Below, one piece after another: positions 54,766-63,905 of a stretch of 64,000 nucleotides of DNA. The DNA comes from Mycobacterium xenopi (GTDB lineage: Bacteria > Actinomycetota > Actinomycetes > Mycobacteriales > Mycobacteriaceae): NCBI RefSeq assembly GCF_009936235.1, contig NZ_AP022314.1, positions 1,488,001 through 1,552,000 of the forward strand, written 5' to 3'. A program made the translations under genes and the position numbers. The notes beneath the pieces were generated by a model that searched no databases, had not been told where the DNA came from, and saw only the letters and a program-made list of their open reading frames with translations. The stretch's first letter is position 1; the number at the start of each line of letters is the position of its first letter.

Positions 54766-55200
54766 ACAGTAAATGACCACCGTGACGCGATGGCGTTGCC
54801 TTCCCTGGGGCCTCTTGTAGTGTGGCGGTCGACTACATGTGCCTGCGGTGCTTCGCGGCTCGGATGTGGTTGGTGTAATGGGCTTTTGCGAGGTCAGCAT
54901 CGCGCCAGGTGAAGACGTCTGCCGGGCGTAGTCGCTCGGAACGCCGCTGGCCCTTTCGCTTCCTGTCTCTAGCATGCACGCCACGTTGCGTCGAGCGGCT
55001 GATCGATGAAGTGGCACTGCAATTTTGGGGTGGATCAGCTGCGCGACCCCCGCAGCGGCGGCTGCTCGGCTAACGGTGGTGGTGGCGGCAGGTGCATAGT
55101 TGGGTGCATAGTTGGCCGACGGGTAACGAGGCCATCGCGGCTTGGGCGTGTCAGTCACAGCCGACCTAAGTGGTGTTACCGCAACGGGGGTAGCACACGC
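54766..55200. other. Region after dosR without an assignable gene
   Basis: About 435 bases. On the minus strand a frame ending at TAG near 54835 reads RPADVFTWRDADLAKAHYTN and a short basic tail, which looks like a real protein end but is not a family I know. The rest shows no domain. Repeated TGCATAGTTGG occurs twice near 55094-55117. It is probably decayed sequence. Confidence 0.35.
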
Positions 55201-55575
55201 TCAGCGGTTCGCGCCGGAGGCAGCGCTGTTGGCCGCTTCGGCGAATTCGCAGAACGCGTCGTATGCGCGGGCGCCGAAGATGGTGGCCGGCCCGCCATGC
55301 ATCAGAATAGTGACGCAATGGCGTTGCGGCTGCTTCTTTGGGGGCTCCAACGGGCACGGCCTCTTGGGCGTGCGAGGCGATGCAGCCGTCGCACCCGGCT
55401 ACCACTCCGATGGCCAGCACGATGAGTTCTTTGCTGTTTCTGTCCAGCGCGCCTGGGTCAGCGCGGCGTTGCTCAACTGCGCGAATCCCTGATAGATGCC
55501 GCGATTCATGTGCCGCAAAGCGCGGTGTTGTGGGTTGAGATCGGTCAGTACGCGCTGGTGGTGTTGTTCGCTCAT
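55201..55575 (-). pseudogene. AhpD-like paralogue, frameshifted
   Basis: From ATG 55575 it reads VLTDLNPQHRALRHMNRG, changes frame near 55453 (one G missing) into KELIVLAIGVVAGCDGCIAS, and shifts again near 55320-55340 into ILMHGGPATIFGARAYDAF, ending at 55201. It is a paralogue of the intact gene at 41237-41587, with the same Cys-x2-Cys motif. At least two shifts suggest decay. Confidence 0.78.
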
Positions 55576-55601
55576 GCCCGGGATGATCCCCCTACCCGTA
55601 T

Positions 55602-56015
55602 ATGCATTTCCCTGCTGGTATGCGGATGGCCCACTGGCCGGCGGTGCTGAGCGGCCGGGATCTCGACGACGTCTCCAGTTGTGTTGGCGTCGATGGCGTT
55701 TGGTATGCGGGCAGCCACGGTTTCGAGCTCATCGGCCTCGACGGTGCGCATCAACAGAACGAAGAAGCCTTGGGAGCGGTCGCTACTTCCTTCGAACGTG
55801 TCGCAGCAGAACGGCGCGAACGGTTTCGTGCGATCGGCCGAGTAACGCTGGAGCACAAGCGCTTTGCGGTGGCTGTGCATTACCGCAATGCGACCGAAGA
55901 GCGCGTCGACACCGTTGTCGCGTCGGTGCACGGTGTCGGCAAGCGCGATGAGCCAAGCCCAGAGGCGTGGTGTAAGAAGCCGCTCATTCGCGCGACTCTT
56001 CGGGATGCAGTTTAA
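55602..56015 (+). pseudogene. Trehalose-phosphatase (OtsB-type) fragment
   Basis: About 130 codons matching the central HAD-type phosphatase region: AVLSGRDLDDVSS, then GVDGVWYAGSHGFELIGLDG, then VTLEHKRFAVAVHYRNATEERVD. The N-terminal DFDGT nucleophile motif and the C-terminal Mg-binding part are missing. In M. tuberculosis otsB1 (Rv2006) lies in a DosR-responsive neighbourhood, so this may be a lost member of the dormancy set. Confidence 0.7.
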
Positions 56016-56178
56016 GCGGTCAATTCTGGCGTTGTGGTGGCCTCCTGGTGGTGGTTGTCGGCGGTGGCGGTACGGGCTCGGTCGAGGACCTCGAGGCCGA
56101 GGTAGCGCGGCCTTCGAACTTCGGCTAGCCCCAAGTTGCCGCGTGTCAGCGTACAAACACGCACGCTCGCGGCAGAAA

Positions 56179-57132
56179 TCAGTTGGCGTGCAGGTCGCGG
56201 TTGAGTGTAATGACCTGTCCGTCGCGCGGCACCACCTCGACCGCGCCTGTGACCGAGTTGCGGCGAAACAGCATGTTGTTTGCTCCGGAGAGTTCGCGGG
56301 CCTTGACTGTGCTGCCGTCGGGCATGGCGACTTTGGTGCCGGCGGTGACGTATAGGCCCGCTTCGATCACGCAGTCGTCGCCGAGCGAGATGCCCAACCC
56401 GGAGTTCGCGCCCAGCAGGCAGCGTTTGCCGATCGAGATGACCTCGGTGCCGCCGCCGGACAGCGTGCCCATGATCGATGCGCCGCCGCCGATGTCCGAG
56501 CCGTCACCGACCACGACGCCGGCCGAGATGCGGCCCTCCACCATCGACGTGCCCAGTGTGCCGGCGTTGTAGTTGACGAAACCTTCGTGCATGACGGTGG
56601 TGCCCGCAGCCAGGTGGGCACCCAGGCGAACCCGATCGGCGTCGGCGATGCGCACGCCGCTCGGCACCACGTAGTCGAGCATCCTTGGGAATTTGTCGAC
56701 GCCGTACACGGTGACCGGGCCGCGCCGGCGCAGCCGGGCGCGGACCGACTCGAAACCTTCGATCGCACACGGTCCGTGGTTGGTCCACACCACGTTGGTC
56801 AAGATCGCGAAGAAACCGTCGGCGTTGAGGCCGTGCGGCGCGACGAGCCGGTGCGACAACAGATGCAGCCGCAGGTAGGCGTCGTGGGCGTCGACGGGTT
56901 TGTCGTCCAGTGAGCCGATCGCCGTGCGCACCGCGACCGTTTCGACGCCCCGGTCCTCGTCGCGGCCGGCCAGTGCCGCCAGGTCGGCGGGAACCTCGGC
57001 CGGCGACAGCCGGGTGGTGCCGGTCTCGCCGGAGTCGCTGAGTTCCGGTGCGGGAAACCAGGTGTCGAGGACTGATCCGTCGCCGGCAAGCGTCGCCAGC
57101 CCGATACCCGAAGCTCCAGTCACGGGCTCCAC
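56179..57132 (-). CDS. dapD: Tetrahydrodipicolinate N-succinyltransferase
   Basis: The 317-residue hexapeptide-repeat enzyme succinylates tetrahydrodipicolinate in lysine/diaminopimelate synthesis. It has the left-handed beta-helix run (RLGAHLAAGTTVMHEGFVN, then GDGSDIGGGASIMGTLSGGG). Length equals Rv1201c exactly. GTG 57132 gives Met-Glu-Pro-Val-Thr-Gly. It is divergent from dapE with 90 bp between. Confidence 0.95.
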   Translation of the reverse strand: MEPVTGASGIGLATLAGDGSVLDTWFPAPELSDSGETGTTRLSPAEVPADLAALAGRDEDRGVETVAVRTAIGSLDDKPVDAHDAYLRLHLLSHRLVAPHGLNADGFFAILTNVVWTNHGPCAIEGFESVRARLRRRGPVTVYGVDKFPRMLDYVVPSGVRIADADRVRLGAHLAAGTTVMHEGFVNYNAGTLGTSMVEGRISAGVVVGDGSDIGGGASIMGTLSGGGTEVISIGKRCLLGANSGLGISLGDDCVIEAGLYVTAGTKVAMPDGSTVKARELSGANNMLFRRNSVTGAVEVVPRDGQVITLNRDLHAN

Positions 57133-57222
57133 GCTACTTTCTTTCGCCGAGCAGACGTAAACGCCCCCATATACGGCCTCGCAGGGGCGCTTTTGCGTCT
57201 ATTCGGCGGCTATGGTGACAGC

Positions 57223-58287
57223 GTGCTGGACCTACATGGCGACCCCGTCGAGCTGACCGCGGCGCTGGTCGACATTCCCAGCGAGTCGCGGGCGGAGCGC
57301 CGCATCGCTGACGAGGTCGAGGCCGCGCTGCGGGCGCAGACCACAGGGTTCGAGATCGTCCGCAACGGCAACGCCGTACTGGCACGCACGCATCTCGGTC
57401 GTCCGACGCGGGTGCTGCTCGCGGGCCATCTCGACACCGTCCCGGTGGCCGACAACCTGCCCAGCCGGCGGGACGGCGACCTGCTGCACGGCTGCGGCAG
57501 CGCGGACATGAAATCCGGTGACGCGGTGTTCCTGCATGTGGCCGCCACGGTCACCGCACCTTCACACGACCTGACCCTGGTGTTCTACGACTGCGAGGAA
57601 ATCGAGTCCACAGCAAACGGTTTGGGCCGCATCGAGCGCGAATTGCCGGACTGGCTGCAAGCCGACGTGGCCATTCTTGGCGAACCCACCGCCGGCTACA
57701 TCGAGGCGGGCTGCCAAGGCACGCTGCGCGCCGTCGTCCACGCGACCGGAGCCCGGGCCCATTCGGCGCGATCATGGCTGGGCGACAATGCAATTCACAA
57801 ACTCGGCGCCGCGCTCGAGCGGCTTGCAGGCTATCAGGCGCGCAGTGTCGAGATCGATGGCTGCACCTACCGCGAGGGGTTGTCGGCAGTGCGCATCGAC
57901 GGCGGCATCGCCGGCAACGTCATTCCCGACGCCGCGTCGGTGACGGTCAACTACCGGTTCGCGCCGGATCGCTCACCGGCCGAGGCGCTACGCCATGTCG
58001 CCGAGGTGTTCGACGGGCTCGACGTGCGCATCGAGCAGACCGACGTCGCGGCGGGCGCGCTGCCCGGGTTGTCCAAGCCCGCGGCCAAGGCCCTGGTCGA
58101 GGCGGCGGCCGGGCAGGTCCGGGCGAAATACGGCTGGACCGACGTAGCGCGGTTCGCTGCCCGCGGCATTCCCGCGGTGAACTACGGTCCGGGCGACCCC
58201 AACCTGGCTCACCGACGCGACGAACGGGTGTCGGTCGGGCAAATCACCGCCGCGGCTGACATGTTGCGCCGCTATCTGACCAGTTGA
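57223..58287 (+). CDS. dapE: Succinyl-diaminopimelate desuccinylase
   Basis: The 354-residue M20 metallopeptidase-family enzyme hydrolyses succinyl-diaminopimelate. Zinc ligands are visible in LLAGHLDTVPVADN, GCGSADMKSGDA, the DCEEIES pair and the final His in DPNLAHRRDE. GTG 57223 gives Met-Leu-Asp-Leu-His-Gly and the same length as Rv1202. The 3' end overlaps the next minus-strand gene by 16 bp. Confidence 0.95.
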   Translation: MLDLHGDPVELTAALVDIPSESRAERRIADEVEAALRAQTTGFEIVRNGNAVLARTHLGRPTRVLLAGHLDTVPVADNLPSRRDGDLLHGCGSADMKSGDAVFLHVAATVTAPSHDLTLVFYDCEEIESTANGLGRIERELPDWLQADVAILGEPTAGYIEAGCQGTLRAVVHATGARAHSARSWLGDNAIHKLGAALERLAGYQARSVEIDGCTYREGLSAVRIDGGIAGNVIPDAASVTVNYRFAPDRSPAEALRHVAEVFDGLDVRIEQTDVAAGALPGLSKPAAKALVEAAAGQVRAKYGWTDVARFAARGIPAVNYGPGDPNLAHRRDERVSVGQITAAADMLRRYLTS

Positions 58288-60547
58288 GCCCGCCGCGACT
58301 GAGCTGCGGCGTCGGCGGCGGCCGGATGCAACCCCGCGTCGGCGAGGTCGGCTGCCACCTCGGCCAGCGCGTCGGCGTCACCGGCGGCTAGCGCGCGCGC
58401 ATGAGCCAACGTCAGCCGCCCGAGCACGCAGTCCACTTCGACCGCGAGGCGTTCGGCTCGATACACCGCACGGATGTCGCCGAGTCGCGCCGCGTCCTGC
58501 AGCGCACGCAGCGCGATCGCCGACTGGCCACCGCGCTCGGCGGCCTGCACCGCTTCTCGGGCGGCATCGATCGCGCCGATCTCGTCGCCGCGAGCCGACC
58601 TCGCCCAGGCTTTGGCCAAAGCCAGCTCCGGGGCGAACAACGCCGATTTCAGACCGTGCCGAGACTCCGCTCGGCTCAACACCTTTGCCGCTTCCACTTG
58701 CTTGCCCTGCTGACCCAGCGCGTGCGCGAGCAGCATCAGCGACAGCGGGCCCCACGAATACCCCGTGCGCGCCAGCGCATCGCTGGCCGGGCCCAGCAAC
58801 GCCACCGCGGTATCGAAATCACCCTGGGCGATCGCCACATATGCGACCAGCACCTCGCCGATCGCCCGACCCGGCTGCTGCAGTTCGGCGAAATCGGTGT
58901 ACCGCTGCGCCAACGAGCGTGCTGCGTCCAGCCGTCCCGCCATCACCAGCGCCGTGACCCGGGCAAAGCCACTGGTGAACCTCAACAACCCCGGATGTTC
59001 ACCGGCCACCGCCCGGGCCGCCAGCGCCTCGACCTCGCCGAACCGGCCCGTGCGGGCAGAACACAGCGCCGCGGTCGACGCCGCCCATCCCACGCCCACT
59101 TCGTCGGCGTGCGGAGAGGCCAGCACCTCGCCGGCGATCCGCAACGCGCGCAGCGGGGTACCTGAGTTCATCGCGAAAGTCGCCGCGAGCGCGTCGAGCG
59201 TGGCCTTCGCGGTCGGTGCCGCCACCCGGTTGCGAATGGTCTGCAGGAATGCGGTTGCCCGCTCCGGCTCGTCGAGCATCCAGAACTGGTTGGCCGCGCG
59301 CGGCAGCGCCCAGGCCATCAGCTCGGTGTCCGACAACGTGTCCGGGTCCACGGCGGCCAACACGGCTCCGGCCTCTCGGCCGTGGCCCTGCCAGGCCAGC
59401 GCGTATGCCAACACCAGCCGCGCCGCCAGCCCCTCTGAGCGGTCCAGCGCTGCGCGCGACAGCCGCTCGGCAAGCACCAGGTCGCCCAGCCGCAGCGCCT
59501 GCTGCGCCGCGCTCACCGTGGCCGCAACCGGCGCGGGCGTGTCGCTGTCGGCGGCTAGCGCGGCCAGGCGCAGTTGGTCGCCGACGTGGTCGGACGGGTG
59601 CGTTGACAGCTGCGCAACCACCGCCGCCCGCAGCGACCGGGCACGCTCCGGCCCCAGCGCGGCCCGGGCCCGCTGGGCGTAGAGCGGATGAGCCGCCCGC
59701 GCCTGCTCCTGGTCGTCGAAGAGGACCACGCCCGCGGCTTGTTCGACGGCCTGTTCGCCGGCTAATGCGGTCAAATCCGTCCGGGGCAGGGGTTCGGCGA
59801 CGGCCAGGTAGTCCAGCACGCCGCGCACCGGCTGCGGCAACCCGCGAAGGTAGACGTCGATCAGCGCAAACAGCGGCAACCGCTGCACGTCGCGGCAGCG
59901 CCAGCCGTCGCCGGCCTGCACCAGCCCGTCGCCCTCGATCAGATGCCGCAGATACAGCGGGTTGCCCTGGCTGCGGGCGAAGATCTCGTCGGCCAGCGCG
60001 CCGGGCGGTGGCGTCCCCAGCGCGGACGCCAGCACCGCCGCCGTCCCCGCGGCATCCAGCGGCCGCACTTCGATTCGGCTGAGCAGCTGATCGGTCCACA
60101 ACGCGGCGACCACGTCGGGCATCGGGGCCTCCGAGTGCACGGTGACCACAAGGCGCGCCGAACCGGTCAGAGCCAGCTGATACACCAGCGTGGCCGAGAG
60201 GCTGTCCAAGTCGTGGGCATCGTCAACCACCAGCAGCAGGTCGCCGTCGGCGCTGGTGAGAGATTCGCGGGCAGCGCGCAGCAGCGCCGCCGCCGCCCGA
60301 TATCGGCCAGGGTCACCAAATGGCGGAACGCGCCGAAAGGCGCCATGCGCTCCGACGAAGTGCCCGCCACCCACCGCACGATCGTCGACGGCCGCCGCGC
60401 GGCAAACCTCCCAGCCGCGGCCCGCGCCAGCGACGTCTTGCCCACACCGTCGGCACCCACCAGCACGGCGCCGGACACGTGCGGGCTTTCCAGGGCGTTG
60501 GTCACCTGCTGGACGGCGGTTTCGTCCACCTCGGCTACCCAGCGCAT
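58272..60547 (-). pseudogene. STAND-type ATPase/TPR protein without HTH (Rv1203c-Rv1204c region), one frameshift
   Basis: From ATG 60547 (Met-Arg-Trp-Val-Ala-Glu) the N-terminus holds a Walker A motif GADGVGKTSLA near residues 33-43. The frame then breaks at 60288-60299 (one G missing in a GGC run) and continues with the Walker B-like LLLVVDDAHDLDSLS and a long helical-repeat region to TGA 58272, about 758 residues. The build is that of LuxR/MalT-type ATPases, but the C-terminal LuxR helix-turn-helix is absent. From memory the M. tuberculosis region is split into Rv1203c (194 aa) and Rv1204c (562 aa), whose sum equals this protein. Role unknown. Confidence 0.75.
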
Positions 60548-60632
60548 CGCCGGATTGTATGGCGCGGAGCTGAACCGGCACGGCGATAGGTCGAAATGCG
60601 CTCCGCGGCAAGGCTGGTCTACGTTTCGGTGT

Positions 60633-61187
60633 ATGAAGCCGAGGCAGTGGGCGATCTGCGTGTACTGCGCGTCCGGGCCGACCCATCCGGACCTGCTGGC
60701 GTTGGCTGCGCGGCTCGGTGAGGCGATCGCCGATCGCGGCTGGACCTTGGTGTGGGGCGGCGGCAACGTTTCGGCCATGGGCGCGCTGGCCACAGCGGCG
60801 CGTGCCCGCGGCGGCCGGACGGTCGGCGTCATCCCGAAAATGTTGGTGCATCGCGAAGTCGCCGACACCGACGCCGACGAGCTGATCGTCACCGACACCA
60901 TGCGCGAGCGCAAACAGGTCATGGAAGACCGCGCCGATGCGTTTATCGCACTGCCCGGCGGGATCGGCACGCTCGAGGAGCTGTTCGAGGCGTGGACCGG
61001 CGGCTATCTGGGCGTGCACGACAAACCGGTGGTGATGCTCGACCCGGACGGGCACTACGACGGGTTGCGGGCATGGCTATACGGGCTGATCGACAGTGGA
61101 TACGTCTCGCAGATGGCCTTGGACCGGTTGGTGGTGGTCGACGACGTGGACGCGGCCCTGGCGGCGTGCGCTCCCCGTGGGGGTTAG
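60633..61187 (+). CDS. LOG-family protein (cytokinin riboside phosphate phosphoribohydrolase type)
   Basis: The 184-residue Rossmann protein has the motif ALPGGIGTLEELFEAWT near residues 108-124 and the dinucleotide-like VWGGGNVSAMGALA. It matches Rv1205, shown in M. tuberculosis to release cytokinins. ATG 60633 begins Met-Lys-Pro-Arg-Gln. It is 38 bp ahead of fadD6. Confidence 0.92.
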   Translation: MKPRQWAICVYCASGPTHPDLLALAARLGEAIADRGWTLVWGGGNVSAMGALATAARARGGRTVGVIPKMLVHREVADTDADELIVTDTMRERKQVMEDRADAFIALPGGIGTLEELFEAWTGGYLGVHDKPVVMLDPDGHYDGLRAWLYGLIDSGYVSQMALDRLVVVDDVDAALAACAPRGG

Positions 61188-61225
61188 GCTGGCCGCCGAC
61201 TGCGGTTCAGCAAAGGGGAGACACC

Positions 61226-63004
61226 GTGTCCGATCATGACTCAGGTACCCGCACCAGCGTCGGGCTAGCCGACGTCGCCGCCCGGGTACCCGCCGTGTTG
61301 GCCGACGTGCCGGTGCTGGCGCGGGGGGCGCTGACCGGGCTGTTGCCCCAGCGCAACTCCAAGGCGTCGATCGGCAGGGTGTTCCAGGATCGGGCCGCTC
61401 GCTACGGCGACCGGGTCTTCCTGCGGTTTGGTGACCAGCGATTGACCTACCGCGAAGCCAACGCGACCGCCAACCGCTACGCCGCGGTGCTGGCCGCACG
61501 GGGAGTCGGCCGCGGCGACGTGGTCGGCATCATGCTGCGCAACTCGCCCGACGCGGTGCTGATGATGCTGGCTGTGGTCAAATGCGGGGCGATTGCCGGC
61601 ATGATCAACTACCACCAGCGCGGCGACGTGCTCGCTCACAGCCTGGGACTGCTCGACGCCAAAGTGCTGGTCGCGGAATCCGACCTGGTCAGCGCCGTCC
61701 TCGAGTCCGGGGCGCCCGCCGACCCGGTAACCATCGAGGAATTGCAGCGACTGGCGGCCACCGCGCCCGCCAACAATCCCCCCTCGGCGTCGGCGGTGTT
61801 GGCCAAAGACACCGCGTTCTACATCTTCACGTCGGGCACGACCGGTTTCCCGAAAGCTAGCGTGATGACCCACTTCCGGTGGCTGCGGGCGTTGGCCGCG
61901 TTCGGCGGCGCGGGGCTGCGGCTGCACAGCAACGACACGCTGTACTGCTGCCTGCCGCTGTACCACAACAACGCGCTGACGGTCGCGCTGGCCTCGGTGC
62001 TCACCTCCGGCGCCACGCTGGCGTTGGGCCGGTCGTTCTCGGCGTCACGGTTTTGGGACGAGGTGATCGCCAACGACGCGACCGCGTTCATCTACATCGG
62101 CGAGATCTGCCGCTACTTGCTCAACCAGCCGCCCAAGCCGACCGACCGCGCGCACAGGGTGCGGCTGATCGCCGGCAACGGGTTGCGCCCGGAGATCTGG
62201 GACGAGTTCACCGCCCGGTTCGGCATCGACCGGGTGTGTGAGTTCTACGCCGCCAGCGAGGGCAACACCGCATTCATCAACATCTTCAACGTGCCCAAGA
62301 CGACCGGCATCTCGCCGTTGCCGTTGGCCTACGTGGAATACGATCCCGACACCGGCGCGCCGCTGCGTGACGACAATGGTCGGGTGCGCCGGGTACGGCC
62401 GGGGCAGCCGGGCCTGCTGCTGAGCCCGGTCAACTGGCTTCAGCCCTACGACGGCTACACCGATCCGACCGCCAGTGAAAAAAAGTTGGTGCGCAACGCT
62501 TTTCGTGAAGGTGACTGCTGGTTCAACACCGGCGACGTAATGAGGCCGCAGGGCATGGGACACGCCGCATTCGTCGACCGGCTCGGCGACACTTTCCGGT
62601 GGAAGGGCGAAAACGTCGCCACCACACAGGTCGAGGCGGCGCTGGCGTCCGACAAAGCCGTCGAGGAATGCGCGGTCTATGGGGTCGAAATACCACGCAC
62701 CGGGGGCCGGGCCGGGATGGCCGCAGTCAAGCTGCGGGGCGACGCCGAGTTCGACGGCAAGGCGCTTGCGGAAACGGTGTACGACCGGCTGCCCGGGTAC
62801 GCGTTACCGCTTTTCGTGCGGGTGGTGGAGTCGATGGAGCACACGACGACATTCAAAAGCCGCAAAGTCGACCTGCGCGAGCAGGCATATGGCCCCGGCA
62901 TCGAGGACCCGCTGTATGTGTTGGCCGGCCGCGACGAGGGCTACGTGCCGTTTTACCCCCAATACCCCGACGAGGTCGCGGCCGGTAAGCGACCGCGGCC
63001 CTGA
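61226..63004 (+). CDS. fadD6: FadD6, very-long-chain acyl-CoA synthetase
   Basis: The 592-residue ANL enzyme of the FATP/FadD6 group has FYIFTSGTTGFPKASVMTH, EFYAASEGNTAFINIFN, and GDTFRWKGENVATTQVEAAL. It activates long-chain fatty acids, probably coupled to uptake. GTG 61226 follows AGGGGAG. It corresponds to Rv1206. folP2 starts 25 bp later. Confidence 0.95.
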   Translation: MSDHDSGTRTSVGLADVAARVPAVLADVPVLARGALTGLLPQRNSKASIGRVFQDRAARYGDRVFLRFGDQRLTYREANATANRYAAVLAARGVGRGDVVGIMLRNSPDAVLMMLAVVKCGAIAGMINYHQRGDVLAHSLGLLDAKVLVAESDLVSAVLESGAPADPVTIEELQRLAATAPANNPPSASAVLAKDTAFYIFTSGTTGFPKASVMTHFRWLRALAAFGGAGLRLHSNDTLYCCLPLYHNNALTVALASVLTSGATLALGRSFSASRFWDEVIANDATAFIYIGEICRYLLNQPPKPTDRAHRVRLIAGNGLRPEIWDEFTARFGIDRVCEFYAASEGNTAFINIFNVPKTTGISPLPLAYVEYDPDTGAPLRDDNGRVRRVRPGQPGLLLSPVNWLQPYDGYTDPTASEKKLVRNAFREGDCWFNTGDVMRPQGMGHAAFVDRLGDTFRWKGENVATTQVEAALASDKAVEECAVYGVEIPRTGGRAGMAAVKLRGDAEFDGKALAETVYDRLPGYALPLFVRVVESMEHTTTFKSRKVDLREQAYGPGIEDPLYVLAGRDEGYVPFYPQYPDEVAAGKRPRP

Positions 63005-63029
63005 GCCGGACACGGGCAAGATAGGACGC

Positions 63030-63905
63030 GTGCACTCGACGCTGTGTGGCCGTCCGGTGGCCGCTGATCGTCCGCTGATCATGGCGATCGTCAACCGCAC
63101 TCCGGACTCGTTTTACGACCGGGGCGCCACGTTCAGCGACGATGCGGCCAAGGCTGCCGCCCACCGCGCGATCGCCGACGGCGCCGACGTCATCGATGTC
63201 GGCGGCGTCAAGGCCGGGCCCGGCGACGACGTCGATGCCAGAACCGAAGCTGCGCGCGTGGTGCCGTTCATCGAATGGTTGCGTGCCGCGTACCCGGACC
63301 AGTTGATCAGCGTCGACACCTGGCGTTCGGAAGTGGCCCGGCTGGCCTGTCGCGCCGGCGCGGACCTGATCAACGACACGTGGGGCGGCGTCGACCCCGA
63401 GATGCCGGCAGTTGCTGCCGAATTCGGTGCCGGTCTGGTGTGCTCCCACACCGGGGGGGCGGCACCGCGAACCCGGCCGTTCCGGGTCAGCTACGGGACG
63501 ACCACCCGCGGTGTGGTCGACGACGTGATCCGTGAGCTGACCGCCGCCGCGGAGCGCGCGGTCGCGGCCGGGGTTGCCCGCGACCGCATACTGATCGACC
63601 CCACCCATGACTTCGGCAAGAACACCTTCCACGGTTTGGCGTTGTTGCGCCACGTGGAAGATCTGGTAAACACCGGATGGCCCGTCTTGATGGCGCTCAG
63701 CAACAAGGACTTCGTCGGGGAGACTCTTGGCGTGGACCTCACCGAACGGCTGGAGGGGACACTGGCAGCCACTGCGCTTGCGGCCGCCGCCGGTGCCCGG
63801 ATGTTCCGCGTGCACGAGGTGGCTCCCACGCGCCGAGTACTGGAGATGGTCGCGTCCATCCACGGGACCCGTCCGCCGACGCGCACGGTGAGAGGACTGG
63901 CATGA
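63030..63905 (+). CDS. folP2: FolP2, dihydropteroate synthase homologue
   Basis: The 291-residue TIM-barrel protein shows the DHPS marks MAIVNRTPDSFYDRG, DVIDVGGVKAGPG, and LINDTWGG. FolP2 of mycobacteria has the fold but reportedly lacks DHPS activity. GTG 63030 gives a start beginning His-Ser-Thr-Leu-Cys-Gly, shorter at the N-terminus than the M. tuberculosis protein, which carries a repeated Thr-Pro-Pro leader there. It overlaps gpgS by four bases (ATGA). Confidence 0.92.
   Translation: MHSTLCGRPVAADRPLIMAIVNRTPDSFYDRGATFSDDAAKAAAHRAIADGADVIDVGGVKAGPGDDVDARTEAARVVPFIEWLRAAYPDQLISVDTWRSEVARLACRAGADLINDTWGGVDPEMPAVAAEFGAGLVCSHTGGAAPRTRPFRVSYGTTTRGVVDDVIRELTAAAERAVAAGVARDRILIDPTHDFGKNTFHGLALLRHVEDLVNTGWPVLMALSNKDFVGETLGVDLTERLEGTLAATALAAAAGARMFRVHEVAPTRRVLEMVASIHGTRPPTRTVRGLA

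Noticed and set aside
56016..56178. Possible transposase end on the minus strand (RYLGLEVLDRARTATADN)
   Set aside because: The stretch looks familiar but is too short, with no start, repeats or catalytic motif to support a call.
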